Assembly: GCA_002786025.1 (NCBI GenBank)
Contig: NHNW01000021.1
Coordinates: 62,001 to 126,000 of the forward strand
Direction: 5' to 3'
Length of the DNA stretch: 64,000 bases
From: Zasmidium citrigriseum
Lineage: Eukaryota; Ascomycota; Dothideomycetes; Mycosphaerellales; Mycosphaerellaceae
Numbering within the stretch: position 1 is the stretch's first letter; each line of letters starts with the position of its first letter. The notes under the pieces are model-generated. The model was not told the origin of the DNA. It saw only the letters and a list, made by a program, of their open reading frames with translations, and ran no database searches. The position numbers were made by a program, and so were the translations under genes. Below, piece by piece: positions 10,600 to 21,109 of this stretch.

Positions 10600-12096
10600 T
10601 CACCTCCCATTGACACCATTGACCTTGCCTTGCATCTCACTCCTAAACATCTCCTCCATCTCCCTCCTAACCGCAACGGCTTGCGCCTTCTCACTATACT
10701 CAACATCCTTCCAGCTCAACCCCTGCCCCTTCTTCACATCATTGTTCAGCACAATGCCATGCGCGAGCCCAATGGGCAGACCCTCGATCTCGAGAGAAGC
10801 CTCCGCAGGCATGAGCTTTCCGTAGACCATGAAGCCACCTTCGCCATCTAGTTTCTCGCCAGCTTTCAGGTCTCGCTTTGCCGTGGCGACGACATCTCCG
10901 GCCCAGGTCTTCGTTTGGCCGGTGGGTTCGCCGCGGCACATGATGTTGGCTATTGAGACGCCGAGTTCCAGGCCGATGAGGTGGTAGGGTTTGTATTGTG
11001 CCGCGTACTGTTCAGAGGCCGTTAGCATTGTTCACGTCGATATACTCCAGGGTCCTGTCCTCACCTTGCCAGTGCTATCTGTCTCCAGACCGTACTGCTT
11101 GAAGCACTCCTTTTGATATTCTCCAGGCGCTTCGAACAAGTCAGCAAGCAGCTCATATCAACGATGATCCTCTGCCGTACCTTCTATCACGACATAAACG
11201 CCCCACCGGAGGTCGTTAAATGTAGGTCGGCCATCTAATTCAACACAGCTTACAACCTCTACAGTGCCTTTCTTCTCCAGCAGACCTCCATCAGCTTTTG
11301 GTCTTAACGATCGAGGTAGATCCTGTCTGCCGCAAGGTGGAAACAGAAGGCCATCGCTGGGAGGTGACAGATCGCAGCCATTAGCAACCGCAGCCATCTC
11401 CAATGCACTCTTTGTCCCGTCTAAGAACGAGTTGAACATCTGCGGATTGAAGTCGCCGCTCGCAAGCTGCTCTTTGGTAAAGCCATAATGATTCCACACG
11501 GTGTCAGGGGTCGAGTAGTGGTATTCTGGAAGGTGTTTCGTTCCTTTGCCGGCACACACGACATTAAATCCTGCAGTTCGGGCCCAGTCAACAAGTTCGG
11601 CAATGAGAGCAGGTTGATCTCCATACGCCATGGAGTAGATAATGCCGGCTTCTCTAGCCTTTCGTGCGAGGAGTGGTCCAGCCAGGACATCAGCTTCGAC
11701 ATTGATCATCACGATGTGCTTCTTGTGTTCGCAACATAGTAAAGCATGGCGGATACCAGCCGCAGGACTTCCAGTAATCTCTAATACAACATCGATGCCT
11801 GGAGAAGATATCATGGCCGCGGAGTCTTGTGTGATCGTCGTCTTGCCGGCTTTGATGCCATCTTCGATCGATAGAGTTCCAGATGCATCGTATCTGTCTT
11901 CAGGATAGCCAGTCCGTTTGAGGGCTGCTCGTGCTCGATCTGCTGAAAGATCCGCAATGCATGCCAGTCTCATCCCAGGTGTCCGATGTGACTGCGAAAT
12001 GAACATCGAACCAAACTTGCCAGCACCAATCAATCCAACTTGGATCGGCTTGCCTGCGGCCTCGCGTTCAGCGAGCTTCGTTGAAAGGCTGGTCAT
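10600..12096 (-). CDS. SAF-domain NAD(P)-dependent dehydrogenase (homoserine-dehydrogenase-like, COG4091 type)
   Basis: Three exons on the minus strand: 12096-11181, 11129-11065, 11007-10600 (introns 51 and 57 nt), 462 aa. The Rossmann fold opens with VGLIGAGKFGSMF (residues about 19-31). It is followed by a homoserine-dehydrogenase-like NAD domain (VVLEITGSPAAGIRHAL, HIVMINVEADVLAGPLLA, YGDQPALIAELVDWAR) and a C-terminal SAF-like domain (VATAKRDLKAGEKLDGEGGF). This combination is the COG4091 arrangement of oxidoreductases linked to sugar-acid or apionate-type catabolism in bacteria. It is not the biosynthetic homoserine dehydrogenase, whose catalytic domain is absent. Splicing restores the frame exactly (the phase-1 junction gives VVIEAPGEYQKE; the middle exon is 65 nt). 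Substrate unknown. Confidence 0.82.
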
Positions 12097-13059
12097 GGTT
12101 AAACAGTGAGACTCTGGCTAACGAGTTGAATTGGGAATTGCACACAGAAGAAATAGAGAAAAGTATACTCCCTTCAAGACCACATTGAGTGTTGTGGGAA
12201 CCAATGTGTACCCCGCAGGCGAGTTCGGGCTGCATTGCCCCGTCTCGAGGTCATCGATCATCGCGTGAACGCGTCGTGTCCGGACAATGGGAGGCAGAAG
12301 GTAGTAGGAGTCGTCCGGTCATGCTTGAGAGTCACACAGCCGTCTTATGGCCATCACGAGCAGCTGTAGGGCTGAACGGCTCGGTCTTGATGTGCAGTTG
12401 CTGGTGTGGCGAGTACATCCATGTGGCCTTGTGAATGCCGCGGTGCAGGATTCTGCAGCCCGAGAGATGGCAGCTCTAGACCCTGAAGAACGAGGGAATG
12501 AGGACGGATGTCTTCATAAAGCAGCTGGTCCCTGAAATGAAGATAGCAAAGCTATTGATAGCAGACATGTTGATGCCAAAAAAGTGTAGGAGTGTTGGTC
12601 GAAGGAGATCGACGAGATTTTGGCCAGCCCCGGAGAGAACTGCGTGCCAAGCCATGGCCTGCGCCTCTCCACGATCCTCCTCCACCAGTTCCTCACAGTG
12701 ACATCCCACCTCCGCTGGCGCGCGTGGCCACGGGTCTTGGTGTCATTGGCAAGCTGCAGCCAAACACCAACCACAGCTGCTCTCGACTGCGGAGTGGATA
12801 CCGTCCAGCTGCACGATAGCAGATGGAGAGGGTGGCGTTGAACGGAAACCAACACCTCAAAAAGAGATGACTTGAAGTCGTGTAAGCAGAGATATTCCAT
12901 CCTTCTTTACTGTTCTCATCATCTCTGGATCTTTTGGACTTTTTGGACCTTTCATTCCGTATATCTATCCTGTTCACTATCTCGACAAGTCAACAGCCCA
13001 ACAACACAGCATTCTCACCGAAACAAACACCACATTGAAGACGAACCGCCACCTCTCCA
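12097..13059. other. Intergenic, no supported gene
   Basis: About 960 bp between divergently read genes: promoter of the SAF-domain dehydrogenase on the left, promoter and CA-rich leader of the small gene at 13060 on the right. Several 60-130 codon frames overlap on both strands without domain signal. Confidence 0.45.
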
Positions 13060-13467
13060 ATGATGGCGACCACAACATGCCAATACCAAACCGACCCTCG
13101 CCCCTCAACAGAAACCGACCGCCGCCACCTCCTCTCACAGTCGCAAGCAACATCTCTCTACTCCGGCGACCAAACGCCCCGCGCGCACTCTCCTCCACCA
13201 TCTTACGAGAACACCCAAGAGGCGAGGCGGGCAACAATCGCAGATCAGCCGTATAGAGGCTTTCCCTCTCGAAGCGCCTATCTTGCAGCTCTGAATGAGT
13301 GGGCAGAGTCGAAAAAGTACGAGTCAAGACCAACAGATATCATCGGGTACTACGGCCAGACGACAATGGAGGAGATCGCTTCGAGGCCACGGGTGGAGTT
13401 TGGGTTGAGCAAGAAATGGAGGGAGCGGAAGGCGAAGAAGGAGGCGAGGAGGGCGAGTGCGATATGA
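13060..13467 (+). CDS. Hypothetical small basic protein with a PPxY motif
   Basis: Single exon, 135 aa (two adjacent ATGs, 13060 and 13063). I do not recognise the family. Visible features are a Gln/Ser/Thr-rich N-terminal third, a PPPSYENTQE segment holding a PPxY motif (a WW-domain ligand, often used by Rsp5/Nedd4 adaptors), a middle block YRGFPSRSAYLAALNEWAES, and a strongly basic C terminus (KKWRERKAKKEARRASAI). No signal peptide or membrane span. A long C/A-rich leader and a clean intergenic space on both sides support a real gene. It is convergent with TAD3. An arrestin-like or transporter-adaptor role is possible but speculative. Confidence 0.6.
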   Translation: MMATTTCQYQTDPRPSTETDRRHLLSQSQATSLYSGDQTPRAHSPPPSYENTQEARRATIADQPYRGFPSRSAYLAALNEWAESKKYESRPTDIIGYYGQTTMEEIASRPRVEFGLSKKWRERKAKKEARRASAI

Positions 13468-13861
13468 GAAAGGCCTTGGAGATGACATGATGTTGGGTGC
13501 TACGAATAGATGAGATGGAATGAGAACGATACATGAGGTTATGACCAAGCGAAGACAACGGAACTTCAGTCGGATAGACAGACGGAACGACAGAGAGATT
13601 GAACTTTGTGATGTTGTCAAAGTCCTGCCATTTGATATGCATCCCAGCACCGCCTTGAAGATGCCGCTCTATTGTACAGTATGAGTACATGCCGTGAGGC
13701 TGCCGTCTTGCAAACCTGCCTGCGCCGTCGCTAATCCGTGTCGAGGTATCCGTCCATATCAACCACCCAACTCCAACAATACACATTACGCCTATCCGTG
13801 CCGTCGTGATCATGCCATCATATCTTATGCTCCCGCCGCTCCGTGGTGCATCGCTTGTGTG
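13468..13861. other. Convergent intergenic (3' flanks)
   Basis: Between two genes converging on each other; presumably both 3' UTRs and polyadenylation regions. No gene seen. Confidence 0.5.
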
Positions 13862-15399
13862 CTACACATGCATGCGCGCAAAGCTGTTCGAGGTAACATC
13901 AGCATCTTCTGAATCTGCATTATCTTCTTCGTGTTCTTCTTGGTACTTCTCCGTGAAAACTTTGCGTAAGTCTTGTCTGGAGACGGTGCCCTCGTCCTCT
14001 TGCACCATATATTCCCAACACATGAACTGCCAGTTGAGTTCCTTGCGCCAGCAGAGACCGTAGCCGAGGCCGACAGGACCCGAGTCGTTTCTAACCATCT
14101 CGGAGGTCAAGCCGCCTGTCTTGGGCATGCGTTGCTTGAAGATGACCCGCCCAACTCGGCTGTGGACCAAAGCCATCGAGCACATGATGCACGGCTCGTG
14201 GGTGAGGTAGATCTCCAGTCGCAGGCAGAGGTATCCGTCGGGCTTGAGATTGTCTTTCTCGAAGTACTCCTTCTCGAGCGGTGTGATGGGAAGGTCCGAG
14301 AAGAAGGCGTCACGAGCCCTGGTGTCGTGCTCGAGACCACCCTTGGTGAAGTTGCCTTCTGCTTTGGCGGCGGCTTTGGTGACCGTCTGGGAGGCACATC
14401 GTAAGCGTTTCCGGCCGACCATACCGACGGCTCTCATGACAGCGTGGCCCATCATGTTGCCTTTGCAGGAAGTGTCTGATGTATCGTTGGCGACGGCGTT
14501 GGCTTGTGGCTTGTAGCGAGCGTCACCAGCGACGGCAATGATCTGAGTCCGTCCATCGACACGCTCAACGATGACGCATCCTGGGCCAGCTCCAAGTCCT
14601 CGTCGAAGTGTCTCGTCACCGGCCTTCTCAGCGAGTGCTAGGGCATCTTCCACGCTGGTGTTGCCATCGTCTGGCTTCTGCAGTTCGTCCTCAGCCTTGG
14701 TGATGCTGGAAGGATGGGCACCAAAGGGGTTGGTCTTGCGATAGAACGTTGGCCAGTAATCCTCAGACCACTCTTCTGCTTGTGCCTGGCTTGTCGGTGC
14801 CAGTCGTGGAACGGTGATCTCCTTGATTTCGAGAGGATACGCCCAGGAGTCTGCAGACGAACAGAAAGGGGTGTGTAAGGAGAGGACTTCGTGCAGCGTT
14901 GAGATGTCGACAACCCTGGTTGGACAAACGAGTAGGTGAAGAGTCGATGGACGTCCGCTTGAGCGTGATCGATTGGGGTTGGAGTATTCCCAGCTGGTGG
15001 TTGCCGGCATTTGCATAACGGACAGTGGAGGAACTTCCCAAGCACGGGGAACAGCGTACATCTCCTTGACGAGATCTCGCTTGCCGAGAACATGGCCGGG
15101 CAGATACTTGGGTTTGGCGAATCGACGGAGATGCTGCAGGTCGATATCATCCTGGCCGGGGATGGTGTCCTTGATGACTCTGTCACAACGTTAGTACATG
15201 ACCAAGAGAGAAGATGTTGGCAAACGAACCTGAGGATCCCTTCAGCATGCTTACTAGGCAGCTCAACGGTCCAAACTTGGATGGTTTCGTTGCCGAGACG
15301 GCATTCTTCTTTGGTCTTCAGGTGGACCATGTGCCGCTTGACAGGGCCAGCAGCCTCGCTGTCGTCGGCGACCTTGGAGTCTCTGCGTAGTGCTGCCAT
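13862..15399 (-). CDS. TAD3: tRNA-specific adenosine deaminase subunit Tad3 (ADAT3)
   Basis: Two exons on the minus strand, 15399-15230 and 15179-13862 (50-nt intron with a perfect TACTAAC branch site), 495 aa. The C-terminal half is a cytidine-deaminase-like fold: GHAVMRAVGMVG carries HAV, where active deaminases have HAE, and HEPCIMCSMALVHSRVGRV supplies the PCxxC zinc ligands. HAV with intact PCxxC is the signature of Tad3, the non-catalytic partner that joins Tad2 to convert A34 to inosine in tRNA anticodons. The N-terminal half is the extended Tad3 region (KTKEECRLG, RRFAKPKYLPGHV). The ATG at 15399 is chosen as the one closest to the conserved N-terminal block; more upstream in-frame ATGs exist. 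Divergent from ORC5. Confidence 0.9.
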
Positions 15400-15711
15400 G
15401 AGAGCGTCGAGGTTGGTGTAGCGGAGGATGGAGGTGAAGAAGTGGGCAAGCGGGCCAAACAAGGCCGCTTTATTGACCAGCATGGCGAAGAAGTCGCGTA
15501 CCATGCCCTCCACCACTGCTGCTGCCATTCTTGTTTGCAATGCACTTTTGGAAAGAACTTGGGAAGAGCTGCAGCCAATAGAGAAAGTGACTCCCTCTCG
15601 GGCTTGGCGTTGCGGGGGTGGGGTCAGTCGCGTCGCGTATCCCTGCTCCACCAAACGCTGCTTCAACTTCACCTCTACCAATTCTCCTTCAACTTCAATA
15701 CGGGACTTGCG
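15400..15711. promoter_or_regulatory. Divergent promoter TAD3/ORC5
   Basis: 312 bp separate the two start codons. If TAD3 starts further upstream (in-frame ATGs near 15480-15550) the shared promoter is shorter still. No TATA box is apparent, as expected for housekeeping genes. Confidence 0.5.
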
Positions 15712-17129
15712 ATGCTTCCGGATGAGCTGCTATTGTCACTGTCGGAGCAGTGGCCGTGCCGAGATGGCCAATTGAAGCAGCTCGCGGCGCTTCTCTCGGT
15801 GAGTGTCTCGGATATTTCGAGCAGGTTCGGTCAACTGAACGGCAACAGCCAACCCTTCCAAGCCCGTCGTCGGTGGTCGTATACGGGCCGCGTGCGAGCG
15901 GCAAGAGCGAAATTGTGAAATCGTATCTTGAAAGGCGGGAGTTGAATCATGCGATTATTCGGTGTCGGGAATGCGTGACCGGGCGCCACTTGCTGGAGAA
16001 AGTTGTCAGTGAAGTGTTCGATGCGGTGCGGTCGGAGCAGGTGAACGGCGATGTCGAGGCGTATCCTGGCCGATGTGAGAATCTGGGTGCGCTGGCGGTC
16101 AATCTGCCAAAGCTGCTGGTGAAGCAAGACAAGTTTGTTCTTGTTCTTGATGGAGTTGACAAACAGCGAGAAGCTCCGCCGACGTTGCTGCCTGCTTTGG
16201 CCCGATTAGGCGAAGTGATGCCTCAACTTACTGTGCTTCTGATTGTGCGGCACCCGCCGCCTCGATTCCTTCATCAGAACGGCACTCCACACATTCACTT
16301 TACTCCCTATGGACGAGCCCAGTCGATCCACATCCTCTCTCGGCATCCACTTGACATCTTCCTGGAAGCCCCGCCTGAAGACATGGATTACGACGATGAG
16401 ACGCATGAAGAGGACAAGTCTTGGCTCTGGCCACGTTTCTGCGCTGCGGTCTGGGACTCTTTGGCTCAGAATGCAGCAAGAGACCTTGCAGCTTTCCGAG
16501 AAGCCTGCCACAAGCTCTGGAGGCCTTTCGTTGCCCCTGTCATTAAGGGTGACTTCGGTACACGAGACTTCAGCCGGCTACTGGTAGCGCAGCGAAGACT
16601 CTTCCAGGACGAAAACATCTTGCTTGACTCCATTGTGACAACACCTGACGGAGCTACGGCACTTGCCAAGAGCAAGACTCACGAACTCCCTTACTATGCA
16701 AAATGGCTACTTGTCGCAGCCTACCTTGCGTCTTTTAATCCAGCTAGACTTGACGCACTCTACTTCATGAAGAGCACGGAGAAGAAGCGGCGCAAGAAAG
16801 GCGGTGGTGTTGCTCGTCCTGGGGGAAGGCCAAGCCAAGTCAGAAAGATACCACGCCAACTCCTGGCCGCCTCAGCATTCACACTCGACCGTCACCTTTC
16901 GATTCTGCATGCGATCTTGCCGGACGATATTAGAACAACAATCGATGTATACAAGCAGATCGCCACTTTGTCTAGCCTCCGGCTGTTGGTCCGCGCTGGA
17001 GGCATTGGGGGCAGCGATCCACTCGAGCCCGGTGGAAAATGGAGAGTGGGACCTATGGTGACATGGGAACATGTGCAGGCTATTGCGAGGAACCTCGACT
17101 TCAACCTCAACGATTACGTCGCCGAGTGA
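15712..17129 (+). CDS. ORC5: Origin recognition complex subunit 5
   Basis: Two exons, 15712-15798 and 15849-17129 (50-nt intron, GTGAGT...CAG), 455 aa. Exon 1 gives the N-terminal helix CRDGQLKQLAALLS and joins in phase 0 to PTLPSPSSVVVYGPRASGKS, the Orc5 Walker A (GPRASGKS, residues 42-49). FVLVLDGVD is Walker B. The C-terminal part (YYAKWLLVAAYLASFNPARL, then a Lys/Arg-rich insertion KSTEKKRRKKGGG, then the winged-helix-like region ending NDYVAE) is the ORC5_C domain. Orc5 is an AAA+ subunit of the complex that licenses replication origins. Calling the first ATG of the unspliced frame (15750) would replace the conserved N terminus by intron-derived sequence; the spliced start is clearly better. 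Confidence 0.92.
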
Positions 17130-17171
17130 AGAGGTGGATCACAAGGCGCATGTCTTCTCGAAATCCGAAAG

Positions 17172-18965
17172 TTATTGAAATATACCTTCGAAGTATGCAA
17201 CTAGGTCTGCGACAGATTCATGGCCCAGCGACGCCATGTTTCCTATCCATCCATCCGGCCGCATAACGACAACACCGCCAACTGTTACGTCGATCCCGTA
17301 CCTCTGATAGGCATTATGCTTGCTGTCGTCAAAGTATGCTCTGCCGAGCGGGTCGTGGCCTAATACTTCCCAGGCCGATGGGGCTACCACTGGTAGTACG
17401 GTCACGAAATCTACCAATTCTGCGAATAGGTCAGCGACGAAGCAGTGATTTCCCAGGGTTGCAATCAGCTTACTCTTATCACGTAGTTTGTTCAGTCTCG
17501 ACGATCCCTCTACCGATTTGTGGAAATGGCCCTCCTTGGCCGTTGGATTGCCTGTGAACACCACAACATGGAACATGGCGGAGTTCTGCAATTGTTGTAT
17601 CAGTCTCGTCTTCTCGAACGTACCAAGCGCCAGCAGATCGACGTCTGGCCCTCTCTGTCCCGGTCGTATTGTAACATCTCCCGCCCGCAAAGAGCCTGTG
17701 CTGTTCAAAGGGTTGCTGCTTTCGATATCGTAGAAGATGCCAAGCCCCGAGCTAAAGGAAGCCGCTTCAGCCATGATGTCGCCCAGTATGGCATTCACGT
17801 CCGTATCTGGATCGCCCGACCAATTCTCTGGGAGCCTATTGGTCATGAGTCCACTGATGTCTTTATCGTACTGGATCAACCTCTGGACATTCGGCAGTCG
17901 TTCTGCTTGGTACGAATGAAGCACTTCAAACTTGGCAGCCCCTCGCAATACCAGGCTCAGTTTCCAGGCCAAGTTCACGCTGTCATGGATCCCAGTATTC
18001 ATGCCTTGAGCAGCCCCTGAGCTGTGGGTGTGGCAGGCATCGCCGGCCAAGAACACGCTATCCTTGACGAAGAAACTTTCCGCGATTCTTTGCCCAACAG
18101 AATAGATGGTCCACCAGTCGACGGCCTCGAACTCCAAATCGAATGGCTTCACTGCCGCTTTGGCTTCCCTGATGGCTGCGGCCTCATCGAACACTTCATA
18201 CGAGTTTTCGTGCTTCTCGGTAAAGGCGTAGCCAATACGAGTCCTTCCCCGGTCGAGACCAACCCAGAGGACGTTGCCATGTGTCGGAGACTCTATTGCG
18301 CAATACGTCCGCGGTTTGGGAACGTTTGTCTTCACCAGACCGTCGATTCGAACCCACTTGTCGGCACTTGTGGTTCCTTGGAAGGGAATTTGCAGCATTC
18401 GTCTGACGGAAGAGTGGCCGCCATCGCAACCGATGAGGAACTTGCACTTGATCCTAGACTCCTGTCCGGTCTTCTCATTCTTGACGCTCGCAGTCACTCT
18501 GTGAGACAGCGCCGGAGCTGCCTCGTTGACCACAACGTCAATGAGACTCACAGGAGCCTCGACCTCAACACCACGGCTTTTCAACGCATCACGGAAGACG
18601 TCTTCCTGATACTTCTGTCTTAAGACCAAAGCAAAGTCCCAAGCGGTATCCTTCATCGAGGTTTCCATGAAGCTCCATCCTCGGCCTTTGACTTCTTCGC
18701 CTTTGGAGTTGTATGTCACAGTATCTCGGCATGCAAAGCATTGTCGTGCAAGCTTGTCTGCAAGGCCTAGTTGGTCGAGAAGCTCGCTCGTCCTTGGAAA
18801 GAGCGTGATGGCGCGTCCATACGCCTGCTGGGTGGTTGCTTTTTCGTTCTTGTCGATTATGGCCACCGAGACGCCCCCGAACTTGGCTAGTTGAAAGGCT
18901 GTGACTAGGCCGACTGGGCCAGCACCGATGATCAGGACATCTACTTCCCGAACCTGGTCCGTCAT
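17172..18965 (-). CDS. FAD-dependent aromatic hydroxylase (phenol 2-monooxygenase-like)
   Basis: Single exon, 597 aa. VDVLIIGAGPVGLVTAFQLA is the dinucleotide-binding GxGxxG (G14, G16, G19), LIGCDGGHSSVRRML the DG motif, and FLAGDACHTHSSGAAQGMN the GD motif, so all three group A flavoprotein hydroxylase signatures are intact. Length and the C-terminal thioredoxin-like extension (about 430-597, ending in a GVVVMRPDGWIGNMA strand) match the phenol 2-monooxygenase/MhpA-like branch and not the short salicylate hydroxylases. No signal peptide or membrane span, so cytosolic. Substrate is not deducible: phenolic degradation or tailoring of a secondary metabolite are both possible. It is divergent from a hydantoinase-type gene across 328 bp, which hints at shared regulation. 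Confidence 0.87.
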   Translation of the reverse strand: MTDQVREVDVLIIGAGPVGLVTAFQLAKFGGVSVAIIDKNEKATTQQAYGRAITLFPRTSELLDQLGLADKLARQCFACRDTVTYNSKGEEVKGRGWSFMETSMKDTAWDFALVLRQKYQEDVFRDALKSRGVEVEAPVSLIDVVVNEAAPALSHRVTASVKNEKTGQESRIKCKFLIGCDGGHSSVRRMLQIPFQGTTSADKWVRIDGLVKTNVPKPRTYCAIESPTHGNVLWVGLDRGRTRIGYAFTEKHENSYEVFDEAAAIREAKAAVKPFDLEFEAVDWWTIYSVGQRIAESFFVKDSVFLAGDACHTHSSGAAQGMNTGIHDSVNLAWKLSLVLRGAAKFEVLHSYQAERLPNVQRLIQYDKDISGLMTNRLPENWSGDPDTDVNAILGDIMAEAASFSSGLGIFYDIESSNPLNSTGSLRAGDVTIRPGQRGPDVDLLALGTFEKTRLIQQLQNSAMFHVVVFTGNPTAKEGHFHKSVEGSSRLNKLRDKSKLIATLGNHCFVADLFAELVDFVTVLPVVAPSAWEVLGHDPLGRAYFDDSKHNAYQRYGIDVTVGGVVVMRPDGWIGNMASLGHESVADLVAYFEGIFQ

Positions 18966-19293
18966 GTTGAAAAAGAAATCAAAGGCGACTGTTGAGGTAA
19001 CAGCATGTCAGCTCGACGAAAGGAGCGAAGAACGAAGGCCTTTGAGCTCGAATGCCCATTTACAGTCCGCCTCGTAACACCATTTGACCTATCTTGATCT
19101 CCAGACCCTTCGTACGAATCGATGGCCAAGCGATGTGTCGAGGTTTGGTACCTGCAGCTTAGCTGATAAGACCGATAGGCAGAGCTCATCCTACAGCTTC
19201 CTCCGGCGAAACTCGACTCAAGCTATCGATACTAGGCTCGAAGACATTCGTGCAACTTAAGTCGTTGCAACCATCAAGGTCATATCACTCAAT
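18966..19293. promoter_or_regulatory. Divergent promoter, FAD hydroxylase / hydantoinase
   Basis: 328 bp between the two start codons, with no other reading frame of note. Shared regulation of the two catabolic-looking genes is plausible but no known binding motif stands out to me. Confidence 0.45.
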
Positions 19294-20996
19294 ATGGCAG
19301 AAGAAGCTTTCGATATCCTGATCGTCAACGGCGTGGTTGTCACTGTCGATGAAATCAAAGAAGCCGACGTTGCGATTCGTGGGGAGAAGATTGCTGCCAT
19401 TGGGGAGCGTGGCAGCTTTGAGAATGCTCAGGTAAAGAGGACGATTGACGCTGAGGGTGGCTGGGTGATGCCTGGTGGCATAGTAAGTTCTGTTATCAAA
19501 GGGAACGCAACGAATCGCCGGCTGACATCGATTTCAAGGACGCTCATGTGAGTCCCATTGGAACGAATGTCAAGCGACATCCAATCTGAGCGATGTTTAG
19601 GTCCACCTTCAAGAGCCACAGTTGTTCGGCAAAGGATCTAGCTGCGATACATTCGAGACCGGCACAAGATCAGCGATATGCGGCGGTACAACAACCATCA
19701 TCGGTCAGTCCTCAACCAACGCCAGACACGTACAATCCACCTAACCATCCCAGCCTTCGCCCCTCAACCCAAAGCCGAGAACAGCCTCCTCGGCGCCCTC
19801 GAAGCCACTCATGCCAAAGCCGCAGGAACCTGCTACTCGGACTACTCCTTCCACCTCCTCCTCGGCAACCCCTCCCCCCTCGCCCTCTCCGAATTCCCAA
19901 CCCTCCGCTCCAAAGGCATCTCCTCCCTAAAGATCTACATGACCTACGAAGCCCTACAGCTAAACGACTCCCAAATCCTCGACGTCCTCCTCTCCGCCCG
20001 CCAGCACCGCATCACAACCCTCATCCACGCGGAAAACAACGACCTGATCCTCTGGATGACGCGCAAACTCGAGGAGAAGAAAATGCTCGCGCCGAAGTAT
20101 CATGCGACCTCCCACCCCAGCATGGCCGAAATCGAAGCCACCTACCGTGCAATCTGCCTCTCGGAATTCATCGATGTGCCTATCCTCCTCGTACACGTCT
20201 CGTCTCCCGTCGCCGCCAACACAATCCGCACGGCTCAGACGGAAAGGAACCTCCCCATCTACGCCGAGACATGTCCACAATACCTCTTCCTCACAAAAGC
20301 AGACCTCGATAAACCCGGCTTCGAAGGCGCCCGTTGCGTCTGTTCGCCTCCACCACGAGATTCTACCGTCGACCACGAAGGAATTTGGAAGGGGATTGAA
20401 GACGGAACATTCACAGTCCTCTCTTCAGACCACTGTCCCTTCCTCTACAACGACGATCAAACAGGCAAGAAAACCTGCATCACGGAGGAACATCCGAATG
20501 GACATTTCAAATACATTCCCAATGGGTACGTCTCTAGCCCCTGCCACGCAAAGCTTCTGACTGATACGGAAACAGAATCCCCGGCGTCGAGACCCGCCTC
20601 TCCCTAACCCTCAGCTCCTCTCGCCTCACGCCACAGAAATTTGTCGAGGTGACAAGTACAAACGCTGCGAAACTCTACGGTCTTTATCCCCGGAAAGGCG
20701 CCCTGATACCAGGCCAAAGCGATGCAGACGTAGTGATCTGGTACCCGGAGGGAAAAATTCCACCTTTCGAGTTGAAGAACGAAATGCTGCATCATGCGTG
20801 TGATTACACGCCGTATGAAGGCAAGACGCTCAAGAACTGGCCGCGATGGACGATTCTCAGGGGTAAAGTCGTCTGGGATAGGGAGAATGGGGGTTTGCTA
20901 GGCGAGGCAGGGTATGGAGAGTTCTTGCACCGGGAAGAGAGCAGTTTGAAAGGCAGGTTGAGGGAGAAGGAATGGGATGTAGAGGACTTCGTTTGA
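19294..20996 (+). CDS. Dihydropyrimidinase/hydantoinase-family amidohydrolase, with a 9-nt microexon
   Basis: Five exons: 19294-19482, 19539-19547, 19601-19703, 19754-20525, 20576-20996 (introns 56, 53, 50 and 50 nt), 497 aa. Every junction preserves frame. The spliced protein has the cyclic amidohydrolase ligands: DAHVHLQEP (H66, H68), the carbamylated-lysine motif SSLKIYMTYE (K160), IHAENND, LLVHVSS and SSDHCPF (catalytic Asp). The C terminus includes EVTSTNAAKLYGLYPRKGAL, the usual lid strand. Length and motifs fit D-hydantoinase/dihydropyrimidinase; allantoinase is less likely. The second exon is only GAC GCT CAT, coding D-A-H, so the first metal ligand is carried by a microexon; skipping it stays in frame but removes H66. 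The partner across the divergent promoter is an FAD hydroxylase. Confidence 0.88.
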
Positions 20997-21109
20997 AATC
21001 AAATTCGACTTTTTCTCTTTCCAATGTAGCTGTACAATATATGTTACAATCCTTGGGTATCATGACACTTGACTTTTGTTGTTTGCATCCCCCCCTTTCC
21101 TACTCTCAA

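Noticed and set aside
15750..15848. Start of ORC5 at 15750
   Set aside because: That N terminus is intron sequence; the spliced start at 15712 supplies the conserved Orc5 helix.
19593..20312. 239-codon Pro/Arg-rich frame on the plus strand
   Set aside because: Shifted frame of the hydantoinase exons.
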